Source: Polyangiaceae bacterium
GTDB lineage: Bacteria; Myxococcota_A; Polyangia; Polyangiales; Polyangiaceae
Reading direction: 5' to 3'
Assembly: GCA_041389725.1 (NCBI GenBank)
Contig: JAWKRG010000002.1
Location: 1,488,001-1,552,000 of the forward strand
DNA: 64,000 nucleotides
The notes under the pieces were generated by a model. It was not told the origin of the DNA, searched no databases, and worked only from the letters and a program-made list of their open reading frames with translations. Below are positions 24,965 through 34,124 of this stretch, one piece after another. The position numbers and the translations under genes were made by a program. Positions within the stretch are counted from its first letter, which is position 1; every line of letters begins with the position of its first letter.

Positions 24965-25705
24965 ATGCGGCAGTTTGCGCTTGGTTTGGCTCTAGTCATC
25001 GTTGGCTGCCAACAGGGATCCTCCCCGGCGGCCATACCCCCCGAAGCGAGGGCCACAGCCCCCGAGACAATTCCCGGTGAGACGACCGCGACCCCCGCGG
25101 CACCCACCGCGACAGCGCTCCCCTCGGCTGCAGGAACGGCAGAAGCGAGTGCAGCAGCGAGCGGAAGCGCAGCACCAACCGCGAGCGCAGCTCCCGAGGC
25201 CGCCAGCAGCGCGACGCCGCTGCCGAAGCTGCTCGACGAGGCGGGACAGCCGTTGCCGCAAACCGAGGATCGCCCCAGCACGAGCTCGGAGTTCTTCAAG
25301 CACCTTGCGAGCACGCTCTTCACGGCGATGCAGAAAGACGACCCGAGCTTGGCAAAGGGGCTGTTCTTTCCCATCGAGGCCTATCGCCAGGTCAAGGCCA
25401 TCGCCAAGCCCGAACGCGACTACGAACGACGCTTGATCGCGAACTTCGAGCGCGACATCCACAAATACCACAAGCTGCTGGGACCGAATCCGGAGAACGC
25501 AAAGCTCGTGGAGCTCGCCGTCCCCGAGGACCGCGCGCGCTGGATGAAACCAGGAAGTGAAGGCAACAAGCTCGGCTACTTCCGCGTCTTGCGCTCACGC
25601 CTCCGCTTCGCCGACGGCAAGGGCAAGGAACGCGAACTCGAGATCACGTCTCTGATTTCCTGGCGCGGCGAGTGGTACGTCGTCCACATCCACGGCTTCG
25701 AGTGA
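24965..25705 (+). CDS. Predicted lipoprotein, Ala/Pro/Thr-rich linker and conserved C-terminal domain
   Basis: 246 residues from the ATG at 24965, which opens straight into a lipoprotein signal (MRQFALGLALVIVGC). The frame continues 59 codons upstream, but that part has no coding character. About 70 residues of Ala/Thr/Pro/Glu linker are followed by a globular domain of about 150 residues with charged helices (AMQKDDPSLAKGLFFPIEAY, YERRLIANFERDIHKYHKLLG) and a C-terminal beta region. The domain resembles DUF-type lipoproteins seen in Myxococcota, but I cannot name it. Confidence 0.75.
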   Translation: MRQFALGLALVIVGCQQGSSPAAIPPEARATAPETIPGETTATPAAPTATALPSAAGTAEASAAASGSAAPTASAAPEAASSATPLPKLLDEAGQPLPQTEDRPSTSSEFFKHLASTLFTAMQKDDPSLAKGLFFPIEAYRQVKAIAKPERDYERRLIANFERDIHKYHKLLGPNPENAKLVELAVPEDRARWMKPGSEGNKLGYFRVLRSRLRFADGKGKERELEITSLISWRGEWYVVHIHGFE

Positions 25706-25707
25706 GC

Positions 25708-25793
25708 GCGACCTGAAGCGCCCGCGGCCGGAAGCGCCAGCCCAACGACGGCGACCTGAACCGCTGGCCCGCGATGCGCAACCGGAAGCGCCA
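25708..25793. repeat. Short degenerate intergenic repeats
   Basis: gcgacctgaa occurs at 25708 and 25751, and ccggaagcgcca at 25728 and 25782. The second word also appears at 21934 within another gap, extended as caaccggaagcgcca. This suggests a dispersed intergenic family. Confidence 0.55.
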
Positions 25794-25864
25794 ATTGGTT
25801 TGGGTCTAAACCCTGGGCGGCGCGGAGCGCTAATCCCACGTGGTACGCCCTCTCCGGCGCGGAG

Positions 25865-26002
25865 TCACGACCGCATCAGGCGCGGTTCTCCTTGATCATG
25901 CGGCGCCTGGGCTTGCAGCAATGCAACGTTCTTTTCGCTGACGCCGCGACGCCGCTCCAGCACCGCGCGAATGCGCGTCGCGAGCTTCTCGTCGTAGCTC
26001 AC
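25865..26002 (-). pseudogene. Truncated TfoX N-terminal-domain gene
   Basis: A 45-codon frame begins with GTG at 26002, 3 nt after the stop of the phosphoesterase gene. It reads VSYDEKLATRIRAVLERRRG then VSEKN. This is the characteristic start of TfoX N-terminal-domain proteins, which continue MFGG... for another 80 or so residues. Here the similarity stops at residue 25, an unrelated 20 residues follow, and a TGA closes the frame. It is most simply a deletion remnant. The start is intact and it could be translated by coupling, but the domain is incomplete. Confidence 0.65.
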
Positions 26003-26005
26003 GCG

Positions 26006-27412
26006 TCAGGTCCCACCCGGGAATGCTTGCTTGCAAGCCTCCACCTTCGCCGGATCGATGGCCGGCTCGGAAAAGCTGGGCGGCTCCAGATTCGGCGGCG
26101 TGGCGAAGTCGAACATGTCCATCAGCGCGTCGGAGTTCGCGTCTCGCTTGGTGAAGGCACCGATCCCATGCTTGGCCTGGATGAAGCGCAGCACCGCGGT
26201 GTGGTCGCGATCGACGTGGGACACGAATCCCTTCTTGGCGTAGGGAGACACCACGATGAGTGGAACCCGGAATCCGAGCTGATCGAAGGTTGCACCGCTC
26301 GTGTCGTCGGGCTCACGATCTCCCGGGTGACAAGCCTTGGGCGGCGCGACGTGGTCGGCAAAGCCGCCATGCTCGTCGTAGGTGATGAACAGCACCGAAT
26401 TCTTCCACACCGGGCTCTTCGTCAGAGCGTTCACGATTTCCCAAGTGAAGCGTTGTCCATGGTGAGGGTTGGCGGGCGGGTGCTCGCTGGTCTCCATGAT
26501 CCCCGTGCTGTACTCGGGGTCGATGAACACCACCGGCGGCAGCTTGCCCGAAGCCAGATCGGGTAATAGCGAGTCAATCTCCGCGAGCCGGCAAGGTCCT
26601 GCTTCCGGATCCGAGCAGCCCCGCGTGCTCGCCAACCACGTGTCCAAGAACATCGCCGCGGGTGGAAGGTTGGTGCGATAAACCTTCCACTCGACTCCCT
26701 TGTCCGCAAGCGCGGCGAAGATGTTGGCGCCCTGGACGTCGACGGGCAACGTGTTCTCGGTCAGTCCGTGGCTGGAGCCCGAGTACAGGTACATGCGATT
26801 GGGCCAGGTAGGCCCGAGCATGGAGCAGAAGTAGCGGTCGCCGATCGAAAACTGGGATGCGAGCGCGTAGTAGAAGGGCAGATCGCTCGCGTCGAAGTAG
26901 CCCATGGCGCGAGCGCCCTTCGGCTCGTTGTCCATCACAAAACCGTCGTTCTTGCCGTCGGCCCACTGGCTATGACTGGACTTCCAGCTGTGGTGCGGGT
27001 CTCGCACACAGTAGTCAGTCTCGTGGTGCCAGCTCACGGCCTGCCCGTTCTGATCCAGGTTGGTGAAGCTGCTGTCCGCCACGGTGACGTCTGAAACGCC
27101 GTAGGCGGGCAGCTGCGAGAAGTAGTGGTCGAAGGACCGATTCTCCAGCATCAACACGAAGATGTGATCGACGGGAATGCCCTTGGCGATGGGGTCCGAC
27201 GCGCCCAGCGTGTCTTGAGGGAGTGCGCCGCTTTGAAACTCACAAGCCTGCCGCGCCGCCAGGGCCACGGCGTCGTCAGGACGCGGCACCTTCGGTTCCT
27301 GGGCGCCGTCTTCGGAGGACGAAGACGAGCAGCCGAGGAGCATCAAGCCTGCGGCCAGGATCGGGAGCGAAGAACGATTCGACAAGGCGTGGCTCACGCC
27401 AGGAGTGTACAC
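26006..27412 (-). CDS. Phospholipase C / acid phosphatase-type phosphoesterase (lipoprotein)
   Basis: 468 residues from GTG 27412; GTG 27397 is an alternative and either precedes a lipoprotein signal (LPILAAGLMLLGCSSSS). The phosphoesterase superfamily (AcpA/phospholipase C) is recognised by FVLMLENRSFDHYF with the metal-binding Glu and nucleophile region, TWPNRMYLYSG, NPHHGQ, YDEHGGFADHVAPP and FRVPLIVVSPYAK. It should act outside the inner membrane on phosphodiesters such as phospholipids. A decayed TfoX-like frame follows its stop by 3 nt. It is divergent from the cytochrome c peroxidase gene. Confidence 0.92.
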   Translation of the reverse strand: MYTPGVSHALSNRSSLPILAAGLMLLGCSSSSSEDGAQEPKVPRPDDAVALAARQACEFQSGALPQDTLGASDPIAKGIPVDHIFVLMLENRSFDHYFSQLPAYGVSDVTVADSSFTNLDQNGQAVSWHHETDYCVRDPHHSWKSSHSQWADGKNDGFVMDNEPKGARAMGYFDASDLPFYYALASQFSIGDRYFCSMLGPTWPNRMYLYSGSSHGLTENTLPVDVQGANIFAALADKGVEWKVYRTNLPPAAMFLDTWLASTRGCSDPEAGPCRLAEIDSLLPDLASGKLPPVVFIDPEYSTGIMETSEHPPANPHHGQRFTWEIVNALTKSPVWKNSVLFITYDEHGGFADHVAPPKACHPGDREPDDTSGATFDQLGFRVPLIVVSPYAKKGFVSHVDRDHTAVLRFIQAKHGIGAFTKRDANSDALMDMFDFATPPNLEPPSFSEPAIDPAKVEACKQAFPGGT

Positions 27413-27564
27413 GCGAATCGACTAGCTGGCCGCGATTGGCGCACCCGTTGGGCAATCGTCACCGCGGCGTCACGCAGCCATCGCTTCCGCAGCCGGAAAT
27501 GCTTGCGTCGCATCGCCCACCCGTACCGAACGCAGCGCCGCAAGATTGCGACTAAGCTAGCGGC

Positions 27565-29454
27565 GTGAGGTTCTGGGTGCGTGCGCCGCTTGCTTTCGCG
27601 CTGCTCTGCGGGGGCTGTCCCGCGCGCGACAAGAGCGCTCCCTCGCCTAGTGCGTCCGGCATGACTGCGACAAGTGCTTCACCAACGCAGACACCCAAGT
27701 CCGCATTCGAGCCCTTGCGAGACGCTGTCCGAGGCGATGCGTCTCGGCTGCAGTCGGCTGTTGCACGCATGGAGCAAGCCGTTGCACGACGGGACGTTGC
27801 CGGCGCGCGCCGCGCTTATCTCGACGCGCGCAGCGCTTTTCGGCGTCTGTTGCCCTTTGCGAGTCTGTTGAAGTACTCGTCGAGTCTGGAATCCGAGGCT
27901 GACGAGCCAGACGAAACCCCCGCGGACCTCGGCTTTCGTCCTCTGGGCAAGGCGCTGCTCTCCGAGCCGCCGGATTTCGTCGCAGCCGGCAAGGCGTTGA
28001 AGCGGAGTGCCCCTGCAGCGCGACTGGCAGTCAGCGAAGCGACCGTCATGTCGCTGCGTGAAGACATGCTCGCCCTCTCGTCGAGTCGAGCGGTGTTCCG
28101 TTGGGGGCAGTTGTTGGACGGTTCGCGCGCCGAGACCTCTGCCGAAGCGCGGATTGACGTGCTGGACGCCGGCGAGGCGTTGGTACGCCACGCACGTCGG
28201 ATCAGCGAGCTGAGCGCCGGGTTGCCTGGCAAGGGCGCGGGGTCGGTTCCCGACGGCGGGACGTCTTCGAAAACGCGCAAGCCTTCGAACGCCAAGCCCG
28301 CCGGGCCTGCGGAACTGGTGCGCGCCGCGCGGGCTTTCGATGCGTGGCTGGGCCAGCGGCGCAAAGAACCGGATGCGAACTTCCAGCACAAGCTCGAGGG
28401 GCTGTCCCTCAGCGCGGAACTCGGCGCGGCCTTTCGCGAGGTATTCTCAGAACGCGGCGCGAAAGTGCCGGCACCCTTCGCCGCCCTGCATCCACCGCGC
28501 GAACATCCCGACGCCGTCAGTGTTGCCACGTTTCCCCGCCTGCCGGGACGGCGCCCACATCCGCTGCGAGTCGCCTTGGGCAAACGGCTGTTCTTCGACA
28601 AACGCCTGAGTAATCACGGTGACCGCAGCTGCGCCAGCTGCCACTTGGAGAGGTTCGCGCTGTCGTCAGGCCCAAAGCGCCCGGCGAAGTTCGACGGGAC
28701 CCGATTGTCGCGTGACGTGCCTGGCCTGTGGAACACCGCCTACGAAGCAATGTTCTTCTGGGACGGCCGCGCGAGCACGCTCTCGCGTCAGATTCAGATC
28801 GCCGTGGAAAGCGACATGGGCGGTGATTGGACCGAGATCGTCGACCGCCTGAAGGGCGACCCGAATTTCGCTCGGGAGATGTTCGAGGTCTTCGGCTCCA
28901 ACATGACGGCCGGTAGCCTTCGCGCTGCCATGGCGGAGTACGAACGCACTCTGGTATCCGCGAGCACGCCCTTCGATCGCTACGTTCGCGGTGAGAGGGA
29001 TGCCTTGACGACGGAACAGCTTCGCGGCTTCGACGTGTTCTACGGCGTTGCTCGCTGTAGTCGCTGTCACAAGCTACCGCTCACGAGCGGCACGGCCCCA
29101 CCACGCTTCGTGACCTCGGAGCTCTCGGTGGTCGGTGTCCCCGTGGCTCCCAAGCAGAAGCGTGTCGATCCGGATCCGGGACGAGGCGCCATCACGAAGC
29201 GCCCCGAGCATGCTCACGCCTTCAAGGTGCCGACCTTGCGGCACCTGACGGCAACCGCTCCCTACTTCCACAACGGCGCGTTCCGCAGCCTGGAGGAAGT
29301 CGTCGACTTCTACGCCGCGGGCAGCGCTGCGGGGCTGGAACTGGAACTCCCGCAGCTGGATCCCGATGCCGGGGCGTTCTCCCTGACGAGCGACGAACGC
29401 CGAACCCTGCTCGCCTTCCTTCGAGACGGACTTGGCGGTCCGCCCACGCCGTAA
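27565..29454 (+). CDS. Di-heme cytochrome c peroxidase family lipoprotein with extra N-terminal domain
   Basis: 629 residues from a GTG start with a lipoprotein signal (MRFWVRAPLAFALLCGGC). The C-terminal 320 residues are a MauG/cytochrome c peroxidase-like di-heme unit: CASCH near residue 355 and CSRCH near 495, with LGKRLFFDKRLS before the first haem and FKVPTLRHLTATAPYFHNGA near the end. The first 270 residues are a helical domain (ARRAYLDARSAFRRLLPFAS) resembling the imelysin-like N-terminus found on some peroxidase homologues. It should be a periplasmic, membrane-anchored electron-transfer enzyme. It stands alone, followed by the CotH gene on the same strand. Confidence 0.88.
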   Translation: MRFWVRAPLAFALLCGGCPARDKSAPSPSASGMTATSASPTQTPKSAFEPLRDAVRGDASRLQSAVARMEQAVARRDVAGARRAYLDARSAFRRLLPFASLLKYSSSLESEADEPDETPADLGFRPLGKALLSEPPDFVAAGKALKRSAPAARLAVSEATVMSLREDMLALSSSRAVFRWGQLLDGSRAETSAEARIDVLDAGEALVRHARRISELSAGLPGKGAGSVPDGGTSSKTRKPSNAKPAGPAELVRAARAFDAWLGQRRKEPDANFQHKLEGLSLSAELGAAFREVFSERGAKVPAPFAALHPPREHPDAVSVATFPRLPGRRPHPLRVALGKRLFFDKRLSNHGDRSCASCHLERFALSSGPKRPAKFDGTRLSRDVPGLWNTAYEAMFFWDGRASTLSRQIQIAVESDMGGDWTEIVDRLKGDPNFAREMFEVFGSNMTAGSLRAAMAEYERTLVSASTPFDRYVRGERDALTTEQLRGFDVFYGVARCSRCHKLPLTSGTAPPRFVTSELSVVGVPVAPKQKRVDPDPGRGAITKRPEHAHAFKVPTLRHLTATAPYFHNGAFRSLEEVVDFYAAGSAAGLELELPQLDPDAGAFSLTSDERRTLLAFLRDGLGGPPTP

Positions 29455-29544
29455 CATTCCGCTACCGGCTGTTTTTCAGCGTTTCCGCTACTTTTTGGGC
29501 GACCCCGTGGCGCTCGTGTGAGACCATGTAGGTGTTGGTGCTAC

Positions 29545-31989
29545 ATGCAGCGGCTGCTCTACACGACTGGTTTGCTCCTGGCCTTGGCCAGCGCGGCCTG
29601 CAGCGGGTCTGAGCAAGGCATGCCGGACGAAGGCAGCGGCGGCACGGCAGGAGGGAAGGCCGACAGCACGCGCCAACTCAAGGACGACTTCTTCGGTTCG
29701 AAGTCCATCTACCTGATCGACATTCGCGGCTGGGGCGCCTCGACGACCCCGGCGACCGCCACGACTTCTCCCGGCGCGAAGCTCGGCATCTATCGTTCCG
29801 ACGTCGACGCCGCCACGGCCTGCCCGTCGAGCCCGAAGAAGAAGGATCGACTGCACTCCACCCAAGCCTTCACCTTGGCTCGGAGCGACGACGCAGAAGC
29901 GCAGACGGCGAAGCCGTCCCTCGAGATCGCTTTCACGGATCCCAACGAGCGCTTCTACGACATGCGTGCTCTGCCGCTCTCGGCCATGGCCAGTGACCCA
30001 TCCCAGATGCGCGAAGCGCTCACGCTGCATCTGCTCGCGCGCGCCAAGGTCCCTGCGCCGCGTCAGACCTACGTCAAGCTCTGCATCGACGGCGACTACC
30101 GAGGCCTGTTCTCCCTGATCGAGAACGTGGACAAGGGCTTTCTGCAAGAGCACTTCGATGCCAACGACGAAGGCAGCCTGTACCGAGGCCGCGAGGCACC
30201 ATCCGATCTCGGTGCTGCCGATCTGAGCCTGCGGCTGCCGGCACAGGGCCAATCCCCAGGCAGCGCCTACGCCGGCGAGGGCGCCGCGGAGGGCGCTCCC
30301 GGGACCTACCAGCTACGGAGCAACACGGGGCCCGACAACCCCGCCAGCTATCAAAGCTACGACGATCTCGCGCGTCTCGTGCGCATCGTACACGCAGCGG
30401 ACATTCCCGGCGGCGAAGTGCGCTTCAACACCGACGCCTATCGCGAAAGCGTGGAGAGCATCTTCGACGTCCGCACGTTCCTACGCTGGGCCGGCGTCAA
30501 TAGCTTGCTCGGCGGCTGGGACAACTACTGGGCCAGAGCGGAGAACTACTTCCTCTACAACTCCGGTCGCGATGGTGCGGAGACGGAGTTCATGTCGGCT
30601 CCCTACTTTCACTTCGTGCCCTGGAACTACGTGCACGCCTTCGGCACCGATGCGTCTGGAGTCGACTGGGCGCGCGCACACGTGCTCGACTTCGAATCGG
30701 CGAGCCCTGGCGCGTCCTCACCCGCGCGGCCCCTGATCACGTTGTTGCTCAGGAACGACTCCTTCAAGGCCTACTACCTGGATCACCTGCGTCAGTTCAC
30801 CGCGAAGCGCTTCACGGTGAGCGAGATCCAAGATCTGATCGACGATGGCGCAGGGAAAGGCTTCTGGCCGCGCATCGCACGGGCTGTGGCCCTGGAAGCG
30901 CCCGGCCCCAACGCCGCTGCCAAGACCGGACGCCCCTTCACCACGGCCAGCATCGAGGCCCACGTCTTCTCGGACGAGTCTGTGAAGGCGCTGGGGTTCG
31001 ACGCGCCGGCGCCGCTGGCGTTCGTGGCGAAACGACAAAGCGAAGTGCAGGCACAGCTCGGCGCCCTGAGCGCCGAGTTCCCCGCGGGGGCGAGCCAGGT
31101 CGACTTCCCCGAAGGACCCAGGGCGTTGCCAGCGGAGCTGGAAGACACCTTCGAGTGCCCGATCTTCGACGACCCAGTGAGCGAGGGCAAGCTCGACTCG
31201 GACGCGTTGACCGAGGCTTCAGGACTGGCGGTGAGCCGCAAACACCCTGGCGTGGTGTGGATGCACAACGACTCGGGCTCGGCCGCCGAGCTCTTCGCCG
31301 TTGGCATCGACGGCGGCAAAGATCTCGGTCAATACCAGCTGCCCACCGCCACGGCCATCGACTGGGAAGACATGGCGATCGGCCCGGGCCCGATCGAGGG
31401 AGAGCACTACCTCTACGTTGCCGACACGGGCGACATCGATGGCAGTCGCGAGCAAGTCACGGTCTACCGCGTTCCGGAACCGGATCAGCTACTCGGCTCG
31501 GGAAGCTTGAGCGGTGTGACAGCGCTCGAGTTCGAGTACCCGAACGGCAAGGCCTACGACGCCGAAACCCTGCTGGTCGATCCGCTGACGGCGGACATCT
31601 ACCTCGTGTCCAAGAACCCCGACGGCAAGTCGCGCGTCTTCCTGGCCAGCGCTCCACACACGTCTGGCACCCGATTGCTGACGGAGGTCGCCAGCCTGGA
31701 GTTCGGCAAGTCTCCACTCGGTGGCAGCGCCAAGGTCACCGCAGGCGACATCGCACCCTACGGCGAGCTGATCGTGCTGCGGACTTTGGATCGCGCCTAC
31801 GCATTTCGCCGCGTACCCGGCCAAAGCATGGCCGAGGTGCTCCAGGGAACGCCCTGCAAGCTTCCCTTGCACGCCGAACCGCAAGGAGAAGCGATCGGCT
31901 TCTCGCCCGACGGTCTCGGCTACTTCACCGTGAGTGAAGGCGCCGGCGCATGGATCTACACCTACCCGCGCTTTCCGACGCTGCTGTAG
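29545..31989 (+). CDS. CotH-like protein fused to a C-terminal beta-propeller (lipoprotein)
   Basis: 814 residues from the ATG at 29545, which gives a lipoprotein signal (LLALASAACSGS). Residues about 50-500 show the CotH fold: LLARAKVPAPRQTYVKLCID, GLFSLIENVDKGFL, and NSLLGGWDNYWARAENYFLY. The next block, usually PWDxDxxFG with metal-binding aspartates, reads PWNYVHAFG, so both aspartates are replaced. The last 280 residues (from about 535, starting EASGLAVSRKHPG) look like a beta-propeller of the kind common in exported esterase-like proteins. CotH proteins phosphorylate secreted spore-coat partners; with these changes this one may be inactive or specialised. Confidence 0.85.
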   Translation: MQRLLYTTGLLLALASAACSGSEQGMPDEGSGGTAGGKADSTRQLKDDFFGSKSIYLIDIRGWGASTTPATATTSPGAKLGIYRSDVDAATACPSSPKKKDRLHSTQAFTLARSDDAEAQTAKPSLEIAFTDPNERFYDMRALPLSAMASDPSQMREALTLHLLARAKVPAPRQTYVKLCIDGDYRGLFSLIENVDKGFLQEHFDANDEGSLYRGREAPSDLGAADLSLRLPAQGQSPGSAYAGEGAAEGAPGTYQLRSNTGPDNPASYQSYDDLARLVRIVHAADIPGGEVRFNTDAYRESVESIFDVRTFLRWAGVNSLLGGWDNYWARAENYFLYNSGRDGAETEFMSAPYFHFVPWNYVHAFGTDASGVDWARAHVLDFESASPGASSPARPLITLLLRNDSFKAYYLDHLRQFTAKRFTVSEIQDLIDDGAGKGFWPRIARAVALEAPGPNAAAKTGRPFTTASIEAHVFSDESVKALGFDAPAPLAFVAKRQSEVQAQLGALSAEFPAGASQVDFPEGPRALPAELEDTFECPIFDDPVSEGKLDSDALTEASGLAVSRKHPGVVWMHNDSGSAAELFAVGIDGGKDLGQYQLPTATAIDWEDMAIGPGPIEGEHYLYVADTGDIDGSREQVTVYRVPEPDQLLGSGSLSGVTALEFEYPNGKAYDAETLLVDPLTADIYLVSKNPDGKSRVFLASAPHTSGTRLLTEVASLEFGKSPLGGSAKVTAGDIAPYGELIVLRTLDRAYAFRRVPGQSMAEVLQGTPCKLPLHAEPQGEAIGFSPDGLGYFTVSEGAGAWIYTYPRFPTLL

Positions 31990-32026
31990 AACCGCCGCTC
32001 TCAGCGTAGGTTGGGGAAGGCCTTGC

Positions 32027-32407
32027 TCAGGGCAGCGGGGCTGACTTGGGTCGCACGGTCTGCCCGTCGTCGATCGCGCGCTCGAGGTACTTCCGCGAAC
32101 GACGGCAGGGGCGATCCAAACGCACGGCGAACACGCGCCTTGGTCCCTCGTTGACCACGCGAGCGATGGGCCCACGGAACTCAGCACCACCGTCTTCGCC
32201 CTCGCCCACCAACGTCAGCTCCACCACGCGCCCCGGCCGCAGCCACGGCGGCTGCAGGTCGTCGAGCTCGAAAAGCGCACCTGAAGGGCTCACGTCGCGC
32301 ACGGAAAGCACGTAGTCCTTCACGGCCCCCGGAGAGCGCACTTGCGCGAAGATCTCGCGGCTTGGGCGCGTTCTCGGTTCCCTGGAAAAGACGAAAGGGT
32401 TTTCCAC
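32027..32407 (-). CDS. PilZ-domain protein
   Basis: 126 residues from the GTG at 32407; the frame runs further up but into the end of the kinase gene. It has the PilZ pattern: Arg-rich R-T-R-P-S-R-E at the N-terminus, then SVRDVSPSGALFELDD (the D/NxSxxG box) and GRVVELTLVGEGEDG, followed by FRGPIARVVN. PilZ domains bind cyclic di-GMP through exactly these R and D/NxSxxG residues, so a c-di-GMP receptor is likely. It sits 49 bp downstream of the membrane kinase on the same strand, apparently in the same transcript as the kinase and the sigma-54 activator. Confidence 0.85.
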   Translation of the reverse strand: MENPFVFSREPRTRPSREIFAQVRSPGAVKDYVLSVRDVSPSGALFELDDLQPPWLRPGRVVELTLVGEGEDGGAEFRGPIARVVNEGPRRVFAVRLDRPCRRSRKYLERAIDDGQTVRPKSAPLP

Positions 32408-32456
32408 TCCGAAAGGGTATCGAGACTCGAAGCTCCAGGACAAATGTTTGCCGATT

Positions 32457-34124
32457 TCAGACCTCGCGCATCCAGGCGTGCCGCTCGAGCAGCTCGCGGG
32501 CAGCCGCGCGATAGGGCTCATCCAGCTCGCCGCGAGACGCATCCCGCAGCGCAGCCGCGAAAGTGCTGGCCGAGCGAAAGCGGACGTCCTTTTCTTTGGC
32601 CAGAGCCAGGGCGAGCACCAGATCCACGTCCTTTGGCAACTTGACGAGCAGGCTGGGCTTCATGGGCTGGACGTGATTCACGCGGTACATCGTGCTCATC
32701 GAGTCCGCAGCGGCAAAGGCGGGCTGCCCCGTCAACGCGCGATAGGCGATGGCGCCCAACGCAAATACGTCGGAGCGATGATCCACGCTCTCACCGCGGG
32801 TCTGCTCGGGAGACATGTAGTTCGGCGTTCCCACTGCCGCGCCGCGGGTCAGCTCTCCTTCTCCGCGGGCCAGGGCGGCCACACCGAAGTCCAGCACTTT
32901 CCAGTGGCGCCCGCCCTGTGCGCTGCGCGTCAGGAACAGGTTCGGCGGTTTCAAGTCCCGGTGCACGATCCCGTTCTCTTGAGCCACGTTCAGGCCCGTG
33001 GCCACTTGGCTCACCATCTCCACCACCGCCTTCAGACTCATGATGCGGTGGTCACGCAGGTGCTGAGACAAGTCCTCACCGACCAGTAGCTCCGTTGCGA
33101 CGAAGGGGCACCCATCCTGGGTGTGCCCGCTGCCCAGTACTCGCAAGATGTAGGGCGAGTCGAGCTCGCGCGTCAGCTCCGCCTCTCGCACGTAGCGCGC
33201 CACGTGCACGTCGTCGAGCAAGTGAGGGAACAGGATCTTGAGCGCTGCAGGCTCGTCGCTACCCACGTGAATTGCACGATAGACTTCGCCCGTCGCCCCG
33301 CGCCCGATCACTTCCTCCACACGGAACACGTCCACCTGGGATCCCGTATGGCGCCCGGTGCTCGCGGCTCGCGCCCCGTCGATCTCCGCGCGCGCCTCCA
33401 GCAACAGGGCGTCTCGCTGCTGCACCTGACGCTGTGCGCGCTCGAGGCGGTCCATGGCGGTCAGCGTAGCCAAGCGATTCTGACGTGCCATGCGGTAGGT
33501 GGCGTACAGGAGGCCCTCCCCCATGACACCGAAGCCCAGCAGCGCGCGGTTGTTCTGCTCGGACATCGCGAGCACGGAATCGGTCAGCGGCAGCACACCG
33601 AAGTACGAGAGCAAGATGAGCAGCGCGTACCCCGCCGCCGCGAAACCGTAGATCACTCGTTCGTAGGGCGCGTCTCCGCTGGAGTTGTAATAGACGGTGA
33701 CGATCAAGAAGGCGATCATGGGCGTGAGCACGCCCAAATGCGCGGCGGCCGCCAGCACGACCAGCACCGTCATCACGCCCGTGATCAGCATGCGCCCGGG
33801 CTTGATCTCGCGGCCGCGAGATTCCGCCATCACCCAGATGCAGGAGGCCGCCAGGGCCAAGACGGTGCCGGTCAGCACCCAGTGCTCCGCATTCTTGTTG
33901 CGCGTCAGTTGCAGCGCGACCGCAGCGAGAAGGGACAGCCCGAGGGCCGTCTTCAGACTGGTGCGCTCGCGCGAAGCCTGCTCTTCCTCGACCACCTCGC
34001 GGGAGGCGGCGCTGAGGGACACGGTCGTAGACGTCAACGTGGATGGCGGCGGGCCGATGGAAGGAGACCTGACACTATCCGAAGGAGGCGGCTCGGAACG
34101 CGAGGCTTGGACCACCGGCTTCAC
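32457..34124 (-). CDS. Membrane Ser/Thr protein kinase with N-terminal multi-helix sensor
   Basis: 555 residues. After a Pro/Ser-rich tail (1-45) come six hydrophobic segments (about 55-210), then a short coiled coil (220-255) and a kinase domain from 265. The kinase has the glycine loop GRGATGEVY, AALKIL, HRDLKPPN and DFGVA, and ends near 525. This is an unusual inverted layout: sensor first, kinase last, both presumably cytoplasm-facing. The ATG at 34124 overlaps the stop of the sigma-54 activator (34121), so the two are coupled. With the PilZ gene it forms a three-gene unit linking a signal to sigma-54 transcription and c-di-GMP. Confidence 0.92.
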   Translation of the reverse strand: MKPVVQASRSEPPPSDSVRSPSIGPPPSTLTSTTVSLSAASREVVEEEQASRERTSLKTALGLSLLAAVALQLTRNKNAEHWVLTGTVLALAASCIWVMAESRGREIKPGRMLITGVMTVLVVLAAAAHLGVLTPMIAFLIVTVYYNSSGDAPYERVIYGFAAAGYALLILLSYFGVLPLTDSVLAMSEQNNRALLGFGVMGEGLLYATYRMARQNRLATLTAMDRLERAQRQVQQRDALLLEARAEIDGARAASTGRHTGSQVDVFRVEEVIGRGATGEVYRAIHVGSDEPAALKILFPHLLDDVHVARYVREAELTRELDSPYILRVLGSGHTQDGCPFVATELLVGEDLSQHLRDHRIMSLKAVVEMVSQVATGLNVAQENGIVHRDLKPPNLFLTRSAQGGRHWKVLDFGVAALARGEGELTRGAAVGTPNYMSPEQTRGESVDHRSDVFALGAIAYRALTGQPAFAAADSMSTMYRVNHVQPMKPSLLVKLPKDVDLVLALALAKEKDVRFRSASTFAAALRDASRGELDEPYRAAARELLERHAWMREV

